Below, piece after piece: positions 1 through 10,092 of a stretch of DNA of 64,000 bases. A program made the translations under genes and the position numbers. The DNA is from Sepiola atlantica (Eukaryota > Mollusca > Cephalopoda > Sepiida > Sepiolidae), in NCBI GenBank assembly GCA_963556195.1, contig OY744525.1, positions 61,395,772 through 61,459,771 of the forward strand, read 5' to 3'. Within the stretch, counting starts at the first letter, position 1, and each line of letters begins with the position of its first letter. Under the pieces are notes generated by a model, which saw nothing but the letters and a program-made list of their open reading frames with translations, was not told the origin of the DNA and searched no databases.

Positions 1-492
1 TCTTCTTCTTTCCGCCAAGTTTTTCAGAGTGTTCATCTGTAATCGTCTAAAAAAGTAGAATCTTATTGGGGGGGGGGGGGGTATAGCGGAGGTTGTTAAT
101 TTTCAAATGTACTAACTTTCTTGTTACTGTCTTTTTTTTAATATATAAATTAAACAAAAACGTAACGCTGTAGCAATAGACAATACAAAAACCCAACTTA
201 ACCGAAACGAAATTTCTCCAGTCAACTTCAAAAATACCATTTCAAACGTAAGCATGGCAGAGCAACGAAAATGTTATTATACCGAACTTGATGGATCAAT
301 TAAATAGATATTATCTCAAACTTAAGCTGACAGACCAACGAAAATTCCATTACTATGCCATGTTTATAATATATACGAAGAAATGACGCTTGCTAAAAAA
401 AAAAAAAAAAAAAATGAAATGTCTAATTTACATAATGATTTTAAAAAACAAATTTTAATAAATAATTTCAAGGTATTATTTCATTGTTTTAT

Positions 493-496
<4 letters not shown>
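1..496. other. AT-rich non-coding stretch with a G-tract repeat
   Basis: No gene is visible. A run of 14 G lies near 68-81 and is preceded by AAAAAGTAGAATCTTATT; the same word plus a G-run occurs at 20133-20173, and a weaker form at 3297-3335 (in that copy the run is C). This suggests a dispersed repeat with a homopolymer end. A poly(A) run lies near 395-412. The remainder is AT-rich without recognised structure. Confidence 0.5.

Positions 497-562
<66 letters not shown>
497..562. repeat. (AT)n microsatellite
   Basis: About 33 uninterrupted AT dinucleotides. Open frames across it are artefacts giving alternating Ile-Tyr. Confidence 0.98.
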
Positions 563-565
<3 letters not shown>

Positions 566-673
566 ACATCTTTGCGTATAATTCATGAGAAAAGCATTTA
601 ACAAAAGAAAACGAATAGGTAATCGTTTTATGTTTCACAAAACACTGCGCCCGCGCAATGCAGATGCATCGTT

Positions 674-748
674 AAAGGGAAATAACTCACTTTTATTTCC
701 ACTGTTTAGATAAAATACAATTTAGTACTGCAAGATTTATCTCCCTTT
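674..748. repeat. Short foldback with AAGGGARATAACTC-type ends
   Basis: The left end AAAGGGAAATAACTC is mirrored by the right end TTATCTCCCTTT, giving a small stem with a loop of about 50 bases. The same end word recurs at 5.30, 18.57, 18.86, 23.41 and 56.85 kb, so this is probably a short non-autonomous inverted-repeat element. Confidence 0.55.
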
Positions 749-950
749 GTAGAATCATTTATTTATGAAAATAAGACTTTTATAGTTAGGACTGTCCCAG
801 ATAACCGAGACTTTCCGTTACCCAGAAAACTAACTCAATCTAATAATACTAAACAAACACTGACAATGAAGGTAGAGACAAAGAATGTAAAATGCATAGA
901 TTTAAATAAGTGACTCTAGGGCAGACGTTTTTCGCCTTTTGGCCAAGATC

Positions 951-952
951 AA

Positions 953-975
<23 letters not shown>
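951..975. repeat. (AT)n microsatellite followed by poly(T)
   Basis: About 12 AT units running into a T-run. Confidence 0.9.
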
Positions 976-983
<8 letters not shown>

Positions 984-1088
984 TGAGAATTCTCCATACA
1001 GACGGACTTTTCTTTTGTGTCCATTTTTGACAAAGGGAAGATTTTCCCGAAATATCAAATGTTTCTTAATCATTATTCGGACAACACA

Positions 1089-1136
1089 CAGCCGACATTA
1101 CACTTTCTGTTATGTAAGATTGTAAAGAAAATAAAT
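1089..1136 (+). repeat. Copy 1 of a ~48-bp dispersed repeat (copy 2 at 3150-3200)
   Basis: Shares GACATTACACTTTCTG and TTATGTAAGATTGTAAAG with 3150-3200 at near identity. Nothing else around the two copies aligns by eye, so it may be the end of a larger decayed element. Confidence 0.7.
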
Positions 1137-1265
1137 AGTAAGCCCTCCCCTTTCGATTTATTATTTTTGTTCTTTCCAGCTTCTCCTCAATCCGGTCCTC
1201 TGCATTGCCTCCAGCCTTCTTAATACATTTATTACAATTCCCAGCAAGGCTTCAAGCAAACTACC

Positions 1266-1267
<2 letters not shown>

Positions 1268-1330
<63 letters not shown>
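1268..1330. repeat. (AT)n microsatellite abutting a conserved GCTTCAAGCAAACTA end
   Basis: About 31 AT units. Immediately left is GGCTTCAAGCAAACTACC, the reverse complement of the TAGTTTGCTTGAAGC word that also abuts (TA)n at 43.39 and 43.51 kb, so the tract probably marks the edge of a shared element. Confidence 0.9.
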
Positions 1331-1333
<3 letters not shown>

Positions 1334-2440
1334 TGCTTCGGTGTATGTTGAGAAGAAATCAATAAAGTGCACGATCGCAAAAAGAATGTGAGAGCTAATA
1401 TACAAATTATTTATTTTAAAACTATACGTTAAATATTTCAGAGACGTACTATGGTTTCATTGAGATAGGTTGAGTTTTTATTTTTGTTAGAAAGGTCGTT
1501 AGAGCCCAATTCAAATCATCAGCAACTCACGAAATAAAAACAAATCAAAGAATGGAGTTCAAAGATAACTGTGGCGCTTCCTTTTTGGAAAAAGTACCGA
1601 GTCAATACGAGCGGACTGTATTTTTATATGAATCTTAATCGTAACTAAGTATTATTTAGAATAAATTAATTGTTGATAATGGATGCTGTATGTTCCTCTG
1701 CTTCAATGATGCATTCATATTCAAGGGTGATAGTGTGTGTTGTAGTTTATTTGTCAGTGAGTGGGTTAGATTTTGGGTGGGGTTGTATTCCTGTTATTAA
1801 AGGGTTTAAGTGTTATATTTGTATTACTTTTTATAATGTTGGGATAGTGCTTATATTTGAGTGTAAAACTTGTTATAATTCTAGTTTATTAGCCATGTAG
1901 GGGCTTGGTGTTAATGGAGGGGGTATCTTTATCAGCAAAAAAGATTCCTAAGGGATATTAAAATAAGTGGATGGGTCAATATAAGCTTGCTATCATCACA
2001 TGTGGTGTCTGTATTGGTTCATGTGGGATAATTGTGTTTAATTAACTCTGTTAGCTTATATCTAATTACGTTTATGAGGCTATCGGCGGTTCTGTGTGAA
2101 TTGGTATGGTTTAGATATTGGTCATATATATATTTTTTTCCTTTTATTTAAGGGTATTCGATTAATATATTTCTAGGTATTTAACTAGTAAGACTTAATA
2201 TATTTAAATGTTTAAAATATTTTTTTGAATATGATGAGGTATCTAATAAGTTCTGTTATTTGTGATAGGTAGGGATTATTAAGTTTTATTTTTAAGCAAA
2301 ATAAGCAAATAGAAATGGAAATTCCACGTTTGCTTTCCTCATATATCTGCATAATTTACTGTTAATGATATTTCGTTTGAATAATACATTTATGTAAAGT
2401 TTAATAATATTAACCAAAAATTGTCGCTTTCTTCTCCTGT
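1331..2440. other. No gene seen; strand-asymmetric G+T-rich block at about 1670-2130
   Basis: No recognisable product. From about 1670 to 2130 the plus strand is strongly G+T-rich and C-poor, with runs such as GGGTTAGATTTTGGGTGG. The 76-codon frame in it matches nothing I recognise. The asymmetry resembles mollusc mitochondrial DNA, so an old nuclear mitochondrial insertion is one possibility, but I cannot name a mitochondrial gene in it. Confidence 0.3.
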
Positions 2441-2760
2441 AAAAATAATTGCCATTGTCAGTTAAATATTCTTTAAATAGATAAAACGAAAATGTCTCTT
2501 TTCTTTATTTCATGAAAATTGTACAAATTTATATCTTTTTAAAACAATAAATATTCTCTTTCTTCTTACCGTGAAAAACTAATTTTCAACAAAATATTTT
2601 CTTTTACATTTAAATAAAACGAAAGTTTTAAATATTTTATTTAATTTTTTATTGCTACAATTTAAATAGTTTAAAAATAAATAGTCTTGTCCTTCTTATC
2701 ATTAAAAATAATTATCAGCGAAATATTCATTAAATAAATAATTTTTCTGCGATCGGGCGA
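2440..2760. repeat. Degenerate tandem repeat, about three units of ~125 bp
   Basis: Units begin near 2445, 2565 and 2690. Each has TTCTTnYYnTnAAAAATAATT followed by ATTnTCAG, an AATATT-rich part and AAATAAAACG or AAATAAATAA. Related sequence in reverse orientation flanks the R4 element at 12785-12900 and 13515-13640. Confidence 0.55.
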
Positions 2761-2796
2761 TCCCATTTTTTAAAAAAGGAATGGAAGGGGGGGGGG

Positions 2797-3493
2797 ATAA
2801 CGGGCGCTTATGCTCACGTTGTTGCAAATGCAGGGGGGGGGGATAACTATGTTTGACTAAGAATATAAGCATAAAATGAAAAGAGAATTTAGGACGCTGA
2901 AATAACCATTGTAAAGGAAGCGACATTATCCCTTATCTATGCTTAAGTCACGAAATGAAATAACAAAAACCTCTGCTTACAACAACAACGAAAAGGGTTT
3001 ATTCAAAAAGGTTACCTACACCGTTTGGTATAGGTGGAAGAAAGTTGGACAGTGTTCGAGAGAGGAAGAGGAAAGTAGGAAGTTTTGGGGGCTGCCGGAG
3101 GTCTGTCAGAAAATATCTTCAGGCAAAGATAGTAGGTGCTGTTAGTGTTCAGTGGACATTACACTTTCTGTTATGTAAGATTGTAAAGAAAAATAATAAT
3201 TGCTTGCAAGAATCGAAAATTATGTTTTTAATGATTAAAGATAAAGGTACATTTTAAAAGATGTAGTGGTTCCAGGTTGTAAAAGTACACATAATTGCCT
3301 AAAAAAAGTAAAATCCTCCCCCCACACCTAAAAAAAAAATAATAATGTTACAGTTTTTACATAACATTGTTTCATTGTTCGATTGATTATTTCAGAGTCC
3401 TAAATTCTCTTTTCATTTTATGCTTATTTTCTTGGTCAAACCTAGTTATCCCCCCTGCATTTGCAACAACGTGAGCATAAGCGCCGGATAACG
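2797..3493. mobile_element. Foldback element with ~110-bp arms
   Basis: The left arm (about 2797-2908) and the reverse complement of the right arm (about 3385-3493) share GCTTATGCTCACGTTGTTGC, a G-run followed by ATAACTA, and AAGCATAAAATGAAAAGAG. Only a few substitutions and G-run length differences separate them. The roughly 475-bp middle holds the 3150-3200 repeat and no recognised ORF. This is most likely a non-autonomous foldback or MITE. Confidence 0.8.
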
Positions 3494-3946
3494 TACGTAT
3501 AGAACATAAAATTGCCTTAGCATATTTGATATGAATAATTATTTATAATCACGTACAAGTATCAACTACAATGGCAACAGAAGCTGCCATAACAATGTCT
3601 GAAATATTTGCTTGACTTGTAAGCTTGGCATTGATTGGAGAAAACACTTAATTTCGATTATGATTTAACCAATCAGAAACAGTAATTCTTGAACCCGCGC
3701 ACCTGTACTCTGTGCGTTGGCGCCATTCATTCCTCGTTTTAGTAGTGAGAAGGCCGAGCTGTCTAACTCACTCACATTGCTCAGATCACCACCAAACTCC
3801 TCTCTTGGCACGCAAACAAAACCACCTTTAGCCTCGGCACGATCCCTAAAAAAACATAAGATGGCGATACTTCCCCACATGAACTTACTTTCCAAAGACT
3901 CTGGTATGGGCTTATTTCCAAATAACAATATGAACTCTGCTAGCCT
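3494..3946. other. No feature recognised
   Basis: Overlapping short frames exist on both strands between 3665 and 3950. Neither resembles a known protein, and the left end of the following LINE fragment cannot be traced into this stretch. Confidence 0.4.
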
Positions 3947-4392
3947 TTAACTGAACTCTTACCCTTATTTGTACGTATGGACTTTTAAATAACTTTCTCC
4001 TATCGTGGTCTCTCAGCACCAATTTCCTCGTTCTGCAGCGCAATGACAGATCCATGATCAGATGAATTTGCAATATGAAATCTGACCAAACCCAACACAT
4101 CAGATCAGAGGATTTGCTGAAAGCACTACACTTGCCCAGCATGAACCGATTACACTGGTATGATCATGTGGAACGTTTATCCTCCTGGATAAACCATTGC
4201 AGAAGCATGAATGTCATAAATCGCAGGAAGATTGGGCGGCCAAAGAAAGCTAGGAAACAAGTGATTAGAAAAGACCATACAGAGTGGAATTTGGAGACTG
4301 CTGACCTGCTGAATCGTGAGAAGTGGAGAGTGAGCTTGCATAATATCAGAAAACGTCTGACCCCTGAACAAGGGAAAGGTGACATTAAATGA
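3947..4392 (+). pseudogene. LINE (non-LTR retrotransposon) 3' ORF remnant
   Basis: This is the C-terminal end of a non-LTR retrotransposon reverse transcriptase ORF. A first frame reads LTELLPLFVRMDF, matching the FRELLPLLTS step of many animal LINEs. After a break comes LQRNDRSMIR-stop-ICNM, where the conserved RWMC-type Trp codon has become TGA. The frame then runs open for 105 codons with NRLHWYDHVER (usual form RLRWFGHVER), RRKIGRPKKARKQ (usual GRPRKTW) and a C-terminal KWRVSLHNIR. The family normally ends close to this point. Premature stop plus frameshift make it a dead, 5'-truncated copy. A relative lies at 20410-20691. Assignment to a LINE is firm; clade is not. Confidence 0.85.
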
Positions 4393-4620
4393 ATAGACAA
4401 AAAAAGAGAAGAAAGACTTATAACCACGTATTACTAACACCTGTTTATTACATGTTTAACGATGGTGACGCATGAAAGTTAATATAATATGTTAGAATCG
4501 GACTTTCTCTTTAATTTTACAGTCTCAAAAAATATTTGACAGAATTGCACTAAGTTTTGTATGAAGAGCCCTTGATGCAAAGTGTGTCATAGATTTGGAG
4601 ACCTAACCTATTTATTTATT

Positions 4621-4956
4621 CGGTAGACACATGACTGAAATAGGGCTGTTAAAAATAAAATAACAGGAAAACTGTAGGAAAAACTTACTTGTGATTGAAA
4701 AATATTAGCGTATACTAAAGTCTATAGAAAATAATCCAGTAGAATTATGTCGTGTAGAAGAGCCAAAAGTTTGAATGATCTCCCTTTTTATGGCTAAAAA
4801 TGGCGACAGTTGTGGCCTCCGATAAAAGCTGAATTTCTTAAATAAAAATACTGAATAAAATTTCGGTGTATGTTAATATTTTTCGATCACAAGTATTTCC
4901 TAAAATTTTCCTGTTATTTTATTTTTAACCGCCATATCTCACTTGTGTGTCGACCT
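4621..4956. mobile_element. Foldback element with ~120-bp arms
   Basis: GTTAAAAATAAAATAACAGG near the left end reappears inverted as CCTGTTATTTTATTTTTAAC near the right end. Pairing continues inward through CTTGTGATYGAAAAATATTA. A central part contains TGGCGACAGTTGTGGC. It resembles in layout the foldbacks at 18.75 and 23.27 kb, which also carry a TGGCG word near the centre. Confidence 0.75.
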
Positions 4957-5733
4957 GCAGAAGCACTATTTATTTCTCTTGCTTTGAAATATGCCAATTA
5001 GCGTGAGAAAAATTAATGATTACTGATATAAATCGAAACTTTGAATAATAAATCGACGCTTGATAAATTTGGAATGTTCCCATTGTTCTTTATCTCAAGA
5101 ATCAAGCAAAAATGTCAGATCTCTGCAAAAGGTGATGGAAAAAAAAACGCAACCGCTTTGAAGCGCTCGTTTCTTTAAATAGCTGTCCATGAAGCATTGT
5201 GGAACTGTTCTTTTATCCGTAATTATTGTCTGAAATTAAATTCTAGAATTTCTACTGATTCATTGACCGAATCATTGTCTTAGTTGAGACGACGATGTTA
5301 TCTAAGGGAGATAACTCGTGTTTCGGTTCTTTTTTTATCATATTTGTCAGATTGATAAACTGCTTATTTTGGCAACCAAAAACAGTTCCGAGGAGACAAA
5401 ATCTCGCTTTATTATTTATTGTTACATTTTAACGAAAAAACGTCGTATCATCTTTTCTTTTTTTTTTTAAATATGATAATAGTAATATTCTTAGAATCTT
5501 GGTGTATTTTGATAACAGAAAAGTCCTTTTGGCTAAAAGCAAAGTGTAGTTTTTTGTTTTTCCTTTGTGCTAATGAGTCACTGCTTATCAAGGTCAGGGG
5601 TCTACACGAGGATAAGAGTTAAAGGAATTGTCAGTTGGACGATGAACAACATTATGAGAGGATTGGAAACGATCGGTAGAATGGGCAGAATTCGATTACC
5701 CAAGAGAACGGCTCAACAAGTATAGACTTATAG
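4957..5733. other. No gene seen
   Basis: AT-rich. The only recurrent word is AAGGGAGATAACTCG near 5303. The 67-codon frame at 5419-5622 is low-complexity and unrecognised. Confidence 0.4.
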
Positions 5734-5964
5734 AGGGAGGTGACGGTGGTTAAGTGGATAACGACACGGACTGAAGACCTGGGTGTTCCAAGTTCGAATC
5801 CAGTCGGTTCCACAGTACCACTTTCACTTAGGGATGTTGGCAACCTTCTCGTGGTCCTTCCTGTAAGTACCCGATGTCTTTCCAGAAAGATTTCTAACTC
5901 GAAAAACACCGGGGAAACTAATGCCAACACCAGAATCATCTGATTCACACGAAAGAAGAAGAAG
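5734..5964 (+). mobile_element. tRNA-derived SINE with (GAA)n tail
   Basis: A pol III A-box-like TGGTTAAGTGGA lies at 5747-5758 and a canonical B box GTTCGAATCC at 5792-5801, spaced as in a tRNA. The T-stem bases around the B box do not pair well, so this is not a functional tRNA. A roughly 140-bp tRNA-unrelated body follows and ends in GAAAGAAGAAGAAG, a LINE-type simple tail. Retroposition by a LINE with a GAA-type tail is inferred. Confidence 0.85.
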
Positions 5965-6219
5965 ACTTATAGACGATCTCGTTGTAGTCAATTCGGAAGC
6001 AGCCCCATGTTATTTTGTTCCACAGATAGGATATTCTAGGAAAGAAACTTTGTTCATGGAAGTTCTGTTTAGTTTTAGGTAGACAAAGAGAGAAAGAAAA
6101 GTTATTTGCTGTGGTTGTAACTAGACGAGTTATAAATGTTTTACAGGGAGAACCAGAGATTGGAGTTCAATCGAGCACCTACCATGAACATAAGAGAGAG
6201 TAGAGGTATGGTTTGGTAG
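5965..6219. other. No feature recognised
   Basis: Unremarkable AT-rich sequence between the SINE and repeat R1. Confidence 0.4.
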
Positions 6220-6484
6220 TTTTGTTTTACGGCATATCAACCCTTTTTGGGTTATTTAATGCCGAATCTGGTCATTATAGTAAAAGTTTTTATGCTTCAA
6301 GTTCTAAAAATAAAATAAAAAAGGGGAGGGAGAAAGGGAGAGGGGCTGTTGTTTTTGTTTTTGGTTTTGTAGAACATAATTAAGTTTTACAAAAAAACAA
6401 AAAAAACAAAAACAAAAAAAAACGTCAATGTAGGTGAATTTCGTCTCAGGGAGCCACAGGGCAGCCTGATCTGGTATCACCAGG
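6220..6484 (+). repeat. Dispersed repeat R1 (hairpin-headed), copy 1
   Basis: The head at 6231-6264 can form a stem: CGGCAT with ATGCCG outside and AACCC with GGGTT inside around a T-loop. After it come GTAAAAGTTTTTATGCTTCA, a purine block, TTTTGTAGAACATAATT and CAGCCTGATCTGGTA. Further copies lie at 8.20, 15.22, 22.44 and 54.90 kb, with a tandem array of the head at 51.52 kb. No ORF is present, so the family is non-autonomous; its mobilising partner is unknown. Confidence 0.85.
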
Positions 6485-6740
6485 AAAGAGTAGAGAAAGA
6501 CTAGCAACGTTTCTTCTGTGAGAAATGTGGATGTATGGAAGGGAAGAGATCATCTTCCACGAGATTGTAAAGTCAATTTTGTACTCTGTCAAGGCAGGAA
6601 AGAGTTGCCCGAGCAGTACCTCCCCAGATATGGCAGTAGTACTCAATCTTAGAAGGTATTTGACTCTAATACAGTTTGAGGATTGTGTCAGGGGTGATAT
6701 ACTTTCTGGAGCGATAGAATGATCCAATCTTAGCAACAGA
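6480..6740 (-). pseudogene. LINE reverse transcriptase C-terminal fragment
   Basis: On the minus strand one frame gives YCHIWGGTARATLSCLDRVQ and continues to ISHRRNVASLSL. These match the YCCHIWAGAP...LDKVQKRV...LSHRRNVASLSLFYKY block shared by the copies at 33.0-33.7 and 36.5-37.1 kb. An internal stop and a shift separate it from other pieces. It directly abuts R1, whose 3' part it may have truncated or been joined to. Confidence 0.8.
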
Positions 6741-8197
6741 TTTGATTTAATCTTTTATTTCAGGTCTCTGATACTACACTTCAATGAAGGGGAAATCCTT
6801 CGAGACTGAGGCAACTTGTATTTTTGTCCCAATCCAAAGTGCACCTTTTTGGGGAGTTGGATGTTCCCCACATTAAAACCCGACTTTGTATCTAACTTTG
6901 CCCTCATGGGGAGGCAAGTAAATAGGGAAAAGTAGTTATTTGTTTGTTTTGGCAGCAAAATTTAAATTGTACGTGTTGTCGAACGGGAGTGCTTCTATGG
7001 GTAAATAGGTAAAATAGAAAGTATCCACTTCATCATGGCTGCCGTGTCTGAGGTTGGAAGTTACGAATCAGTATTGGTTCAGAAAAGATCCACAATTATT
7101 TTAGTCTGCATAGCTTTTGGTGGAATTTTTCATTTTTATTATTTATAAACAACTGTTTGAATTTATTATTTGTTAATAATTGTATTTTACTTTTTAATAT
7201 AATTATATTTACTTAATAATTAAACTATTTGAAAAATATTTATCAAAATAAAAAAAGCATTCAAATTATAACAAAAATTGATTTGATTATTTGTTAAAAA
7301 TATTTTCAAAATTAAAAAAATATTAAAACATTTCCAGTTATAAAAAACAGTTTGATCTTATTTGTTAATAAAAAAACAAATTGTTGAAAAGAAATAATTA
7401 TTTGCCAAAAAAAAAAAAAAAAAAAGATTCCGACAAAAATATAATTAGAGATTATTTTTGGATTGGTACTGGTTTGCAATTTCCGATTTCGGATGCAGTG
7501 GCCATGATAGAGTGCATATTATCTACTTTATCTGTAAATCTAAAACGAAATTACTGTATATGCAAGTATAATCTTTTATATACAGTGGCTAATATTTCCG
7601 ATTATGACCAAACATAATTTTATCTTGTGCAAATTTAAATACACAATTAAGCGATTGTGCAGTATAATTAACAAGAAAAAAGAGGTAAAAGAAACAAATA
7701 GACAACAAATAACTTTTACTAAACGCAAGAAAATTTACTTTCCTATCTACCTATATAAGTTTCAAATGTAGATACTGATTGTAAGATTTATTATCGATAC
7801 ATTTGTTATCGTAACTTTTAATCTATCGTCCGAGTCATATGTCAAGATGGTGCCCAATTTGTTTGGAAGATGCCTGCTAATTTCAGGCCTAAAAGATAAT
7901 AAAAATGGGTTAGTGAAACCATAAGCCTAAGTCCGGGGTGGTTGCCAGTCAGATTAGGGTTAGGTAACAACAATAACAGGAAAGATGACGTTAATGTGAC
8001 ATCTAAATAATAAGACTTCAACTGCCTGCGTGATGAGCAACTTATCCAAACAATCTGCTCGGAGCGAAAAAACGAATCACTGAAAAATTGGCATTCGATT
8101 ATTCATGAATAATGTACTGGTACAGTGTAGGACCCATGAGTTATTTTTATTTTTGGTTAGGCAGACAGATTACAAATGCAAACAAAAATGTGCTTTA
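6741..8197. other. No gene seen; AT-rich degenerate repeats
   Basis: Between about 7115 and 7400 the word TATTTGTTAATAA recurs at least three times in degenerate, roughly 75-100 bp units. A poly(A) run lies near 7407-7425. A single TTAGGGTTAGG near 7957 is too short to be telomeric. No supported ORF. Confidence 0.4.
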
Positions 8198-8482
8198 AGG
8201 TTTGGTTTTGTTGGGTTTTTTTTATGGCATATCAACCCTTTTCAGGTTACTTAATGCCGAATCCAATCATTTTGGTAAAAGTTTTTATGCTTCAAGTTCT
8301 TTATATCTTCAAATATTTATTCATAGTGTTTGGTTTAGTTGTTTTGTAGAGAAAAATTGTTGTTTTTGTTTTTGCCTTTGCAGAACATGATTGAGTTTTG
8401 CAAAGGGAAAGGAAAAAACAATAACATCAATGTTTGGTGCATTTTAGGTCAGGAAGCCGGATCTGGTAGCACCAGTTTGGGT
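8198..8482 (+). repeat. Dispersed repeat R1, copy 2
   Basis: The head is TGGCATATCAACCC...AGGTTACTTAATGCCG (8225-8259), so the outer pair is a T·G wobble here. GGTAAAAGTTTTTATGCTTC and TTTGCAGAACATGATTGAG follow in the same order as copy 1. The end includes GGATCTGGTAGCACCAG. Confidence 0.85.
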
Positions 8483-8589
8483 CATAGTTATGGTTGGTTA
8501 GGTTTATTATTGCTGAATACCTAAAATACATTTTCTAAAATTCTGGAAAATAAAAATTGCTGTATATGCATCATTATCTCTGTGTATAC

Positions 8590-9240
8590 AGTGGATCCAT
8601 ACATAGTGGCTGCCAATCTATATATAACTCAGATATGGTATGCTATCCAGGCAACAAATCCTTATTTTCAAAAGGATGTTGTACACCTGAAGCCTGTTCA
8701 ACGGTTGGCAACCATAACGGTAATGGGCCTTTCCACAGTTACTTATAAAGAGCAGCTCCAAAGATTAAATTTGAGCAGCAGGGGATGCGAGGGGACCTGA
8801 TTCTAGCATAGAGCATCATCAAGGGAATTTAAATTTACCTTTTGAGGAATTTTTCACCCCAGCACCTAGTCGCGGTCTTCACAGGCACACACACAGATGT
8901 ACCAGCATCGCTTTCGTCTCAACAGAAGAAAGGCAGCATTCTTTATCCATGTTTCTGCCTCCTGGAACAGCCTGTCAGAGGAGGTCGTGACAATGAATAC
9001 TATATCCAGGTTTAAATTTACCTTTCGAGGAGTTTTGAACCCCAGAACCTAGTCTCGGTCTTCGCACCTGCAGAAGATGTATCATTGTCGCTTTCATCTC
9101 GACAGAAGAACGGCAGCATTCTCTCTATGTGTTTCTGCTCTGTGGAAGAGCTTGCCAGAGGAGGTTGTGATGATGCCTACCATATCCAGGTCCAAAATGG
9201 CCTTTGACAAACATTCAGACTGTATATAGATGTAACTAGC
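8590..9240 (+). pseudogene. LINE 3' end with an internal 183-bp tandem duplication
   Basis: Reading frames give YFQKDVVHLKPVQRLATIT and YKEQLQRLNL (usual VQRRATR...YEERLRALGL), then RHRFRLNRRKAAFF...SASWNSLSEEVV, typical of the last 100 residues of CR1/L2-like reverse transcriptase ORFs. The RFRL...WNSLSEEVV segment occurs twice: units begin at AAATTTACCTTT near 8831 and 9014, 183 bp apart, and are joined at ATATCCAGG. The second copy ends in SKMAFDKH and a normal tail. Multiple stops and shifts show it is inactive. The duplication is a later local event, since such ORFs end with a single copy. Confidence 0.85.
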
Positions 9241-9400
9241 TTTTGTCTTTTTACATGGCTTGTTGCACTTTTCTCATTTTTTTTTGTTTTGCCAATAAGT
9301 TTGAAAATCTAAAATGTTAGACATCAACTTTGGCTGCACACATAAAAATCATGTTTCAAAGCCAATAAACATTTTTTTTCCTTATTTTGGAGTTTTTTTT

Positions 9401-9840
9401 AGATGAGGAATTATAATTTGTATTATTTGGATTATTCAGACTACTGTGTTTATCTTGGATGTTATTCTCATAACATTTCGGCCGATGTAATCTCCGACCT
9501 TCTACGGATGCATCTTGATGCACTTGGAAATCTGTATGGAATTTCCAATGGAACCTTTTATTTAATTCACAAAAGTAATTTGCTCTCGTTCCATCAGCCA
9601 TGACTGGATAGAAGTCTTAAGGAATTCGTAATTGTATTCTCAGTGTCGCCCGTACTGAGGATTGAACCTTCAACCTCCAGATAAATGTCACTTAGAACTG
9701 ATTATTACTTCATACTTTTAACTGTTGTTCCATGTGTCTGAAAGACATGGCGGATAAAAGTGCTAATAATCAGTTCTAAGTGACAGTCTTCTGGGGGTTA
9801 AAGGTTCAATCCTCAGTGTGGGCGATACTAAGAATACAAA
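9401..9840. mobile_element. Foldback family R5, copy 1 (right arm truncated)
   Basis: The left arm begins TTTGTATTATTTGGATTATT and contains CATAACATTTCGGCCGATG. The centre is an inverted pair: AGTGTCGCCCGTACTGAGG...CACTTAGAACTGATTATTA on the left is mirrored by TAATAATCAGTTCTAAGTG...CAATCCTCAGTGTGGGCGA on the right. GGTTCAATCC in the right half resembles a pol III B box. Copies: 17.99-18.37 kb and the full-length 47.62-48.13 kb. Confidence 0.85.
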
Positions 9841-9954
9841 ACAATACTCTCTCGTAAAAAGAATTGAGCCCTTTCAGTTATCACTACTGTAAAAAGAAAA
9901 TGTAAACAAATGAATGATTCCATTTAAATACAATATAAGGTCTTCCACTTCTAG

Positions 9955-10092
9955 TAGTGGATTAGATGGCTCTGTTTGTAGAGCATTGGACGTCACTGTT
10001 CAAGGTAGGTAGTGACTGGCATCCGGGTTTAGAATCTCACTACATCTAGCCACACTGATGAGTCGTAGACAACGAAACAGCTGTTTGCGGAT
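9955..10092 (+). mobile_element. tRNA-derived SINE, decayed
   Basis: TTAGATGGCTCTG...TAGAGC resembles an A-box region and GGGTTTAGAATCTC a mutated B box. ACACTGATGAGTCG...ACGAAACAGCTG downstream is like the conserved central part (ACTGATGAG...CGAAA) seen in the SINE at 21.2 kb. Confidence 0.7.

Noticed and set aside
383..601. ORFs containing long Ile-Tyr runs (also 10.8, 27.0, 37.6, 39.7, 43.3, 59.2, 62.4 kb)
   Set aside because: Translations of (AT)n microsatellites.
3665..3950. Overlapping ORFs on both strands as a gene
   Set aside because: Each is the shadow of the other; neither shows a family motif, and the LINE fragment starts just downstream.
5734..5810. Functional tRNA gene
   Set aside because: A and B boxes are good but T-stem and acceptor stem do not pair, no plausible anticodon arm, and a SINE body with GAA tail follows.
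7955..7968. Interstitial telomeric repeat (also AACCCTAACC at ~19703 and ~31454)
   Set aside because: Fewer than two full TTAGGG units at each place; expected by chance in AT-rich DNA.
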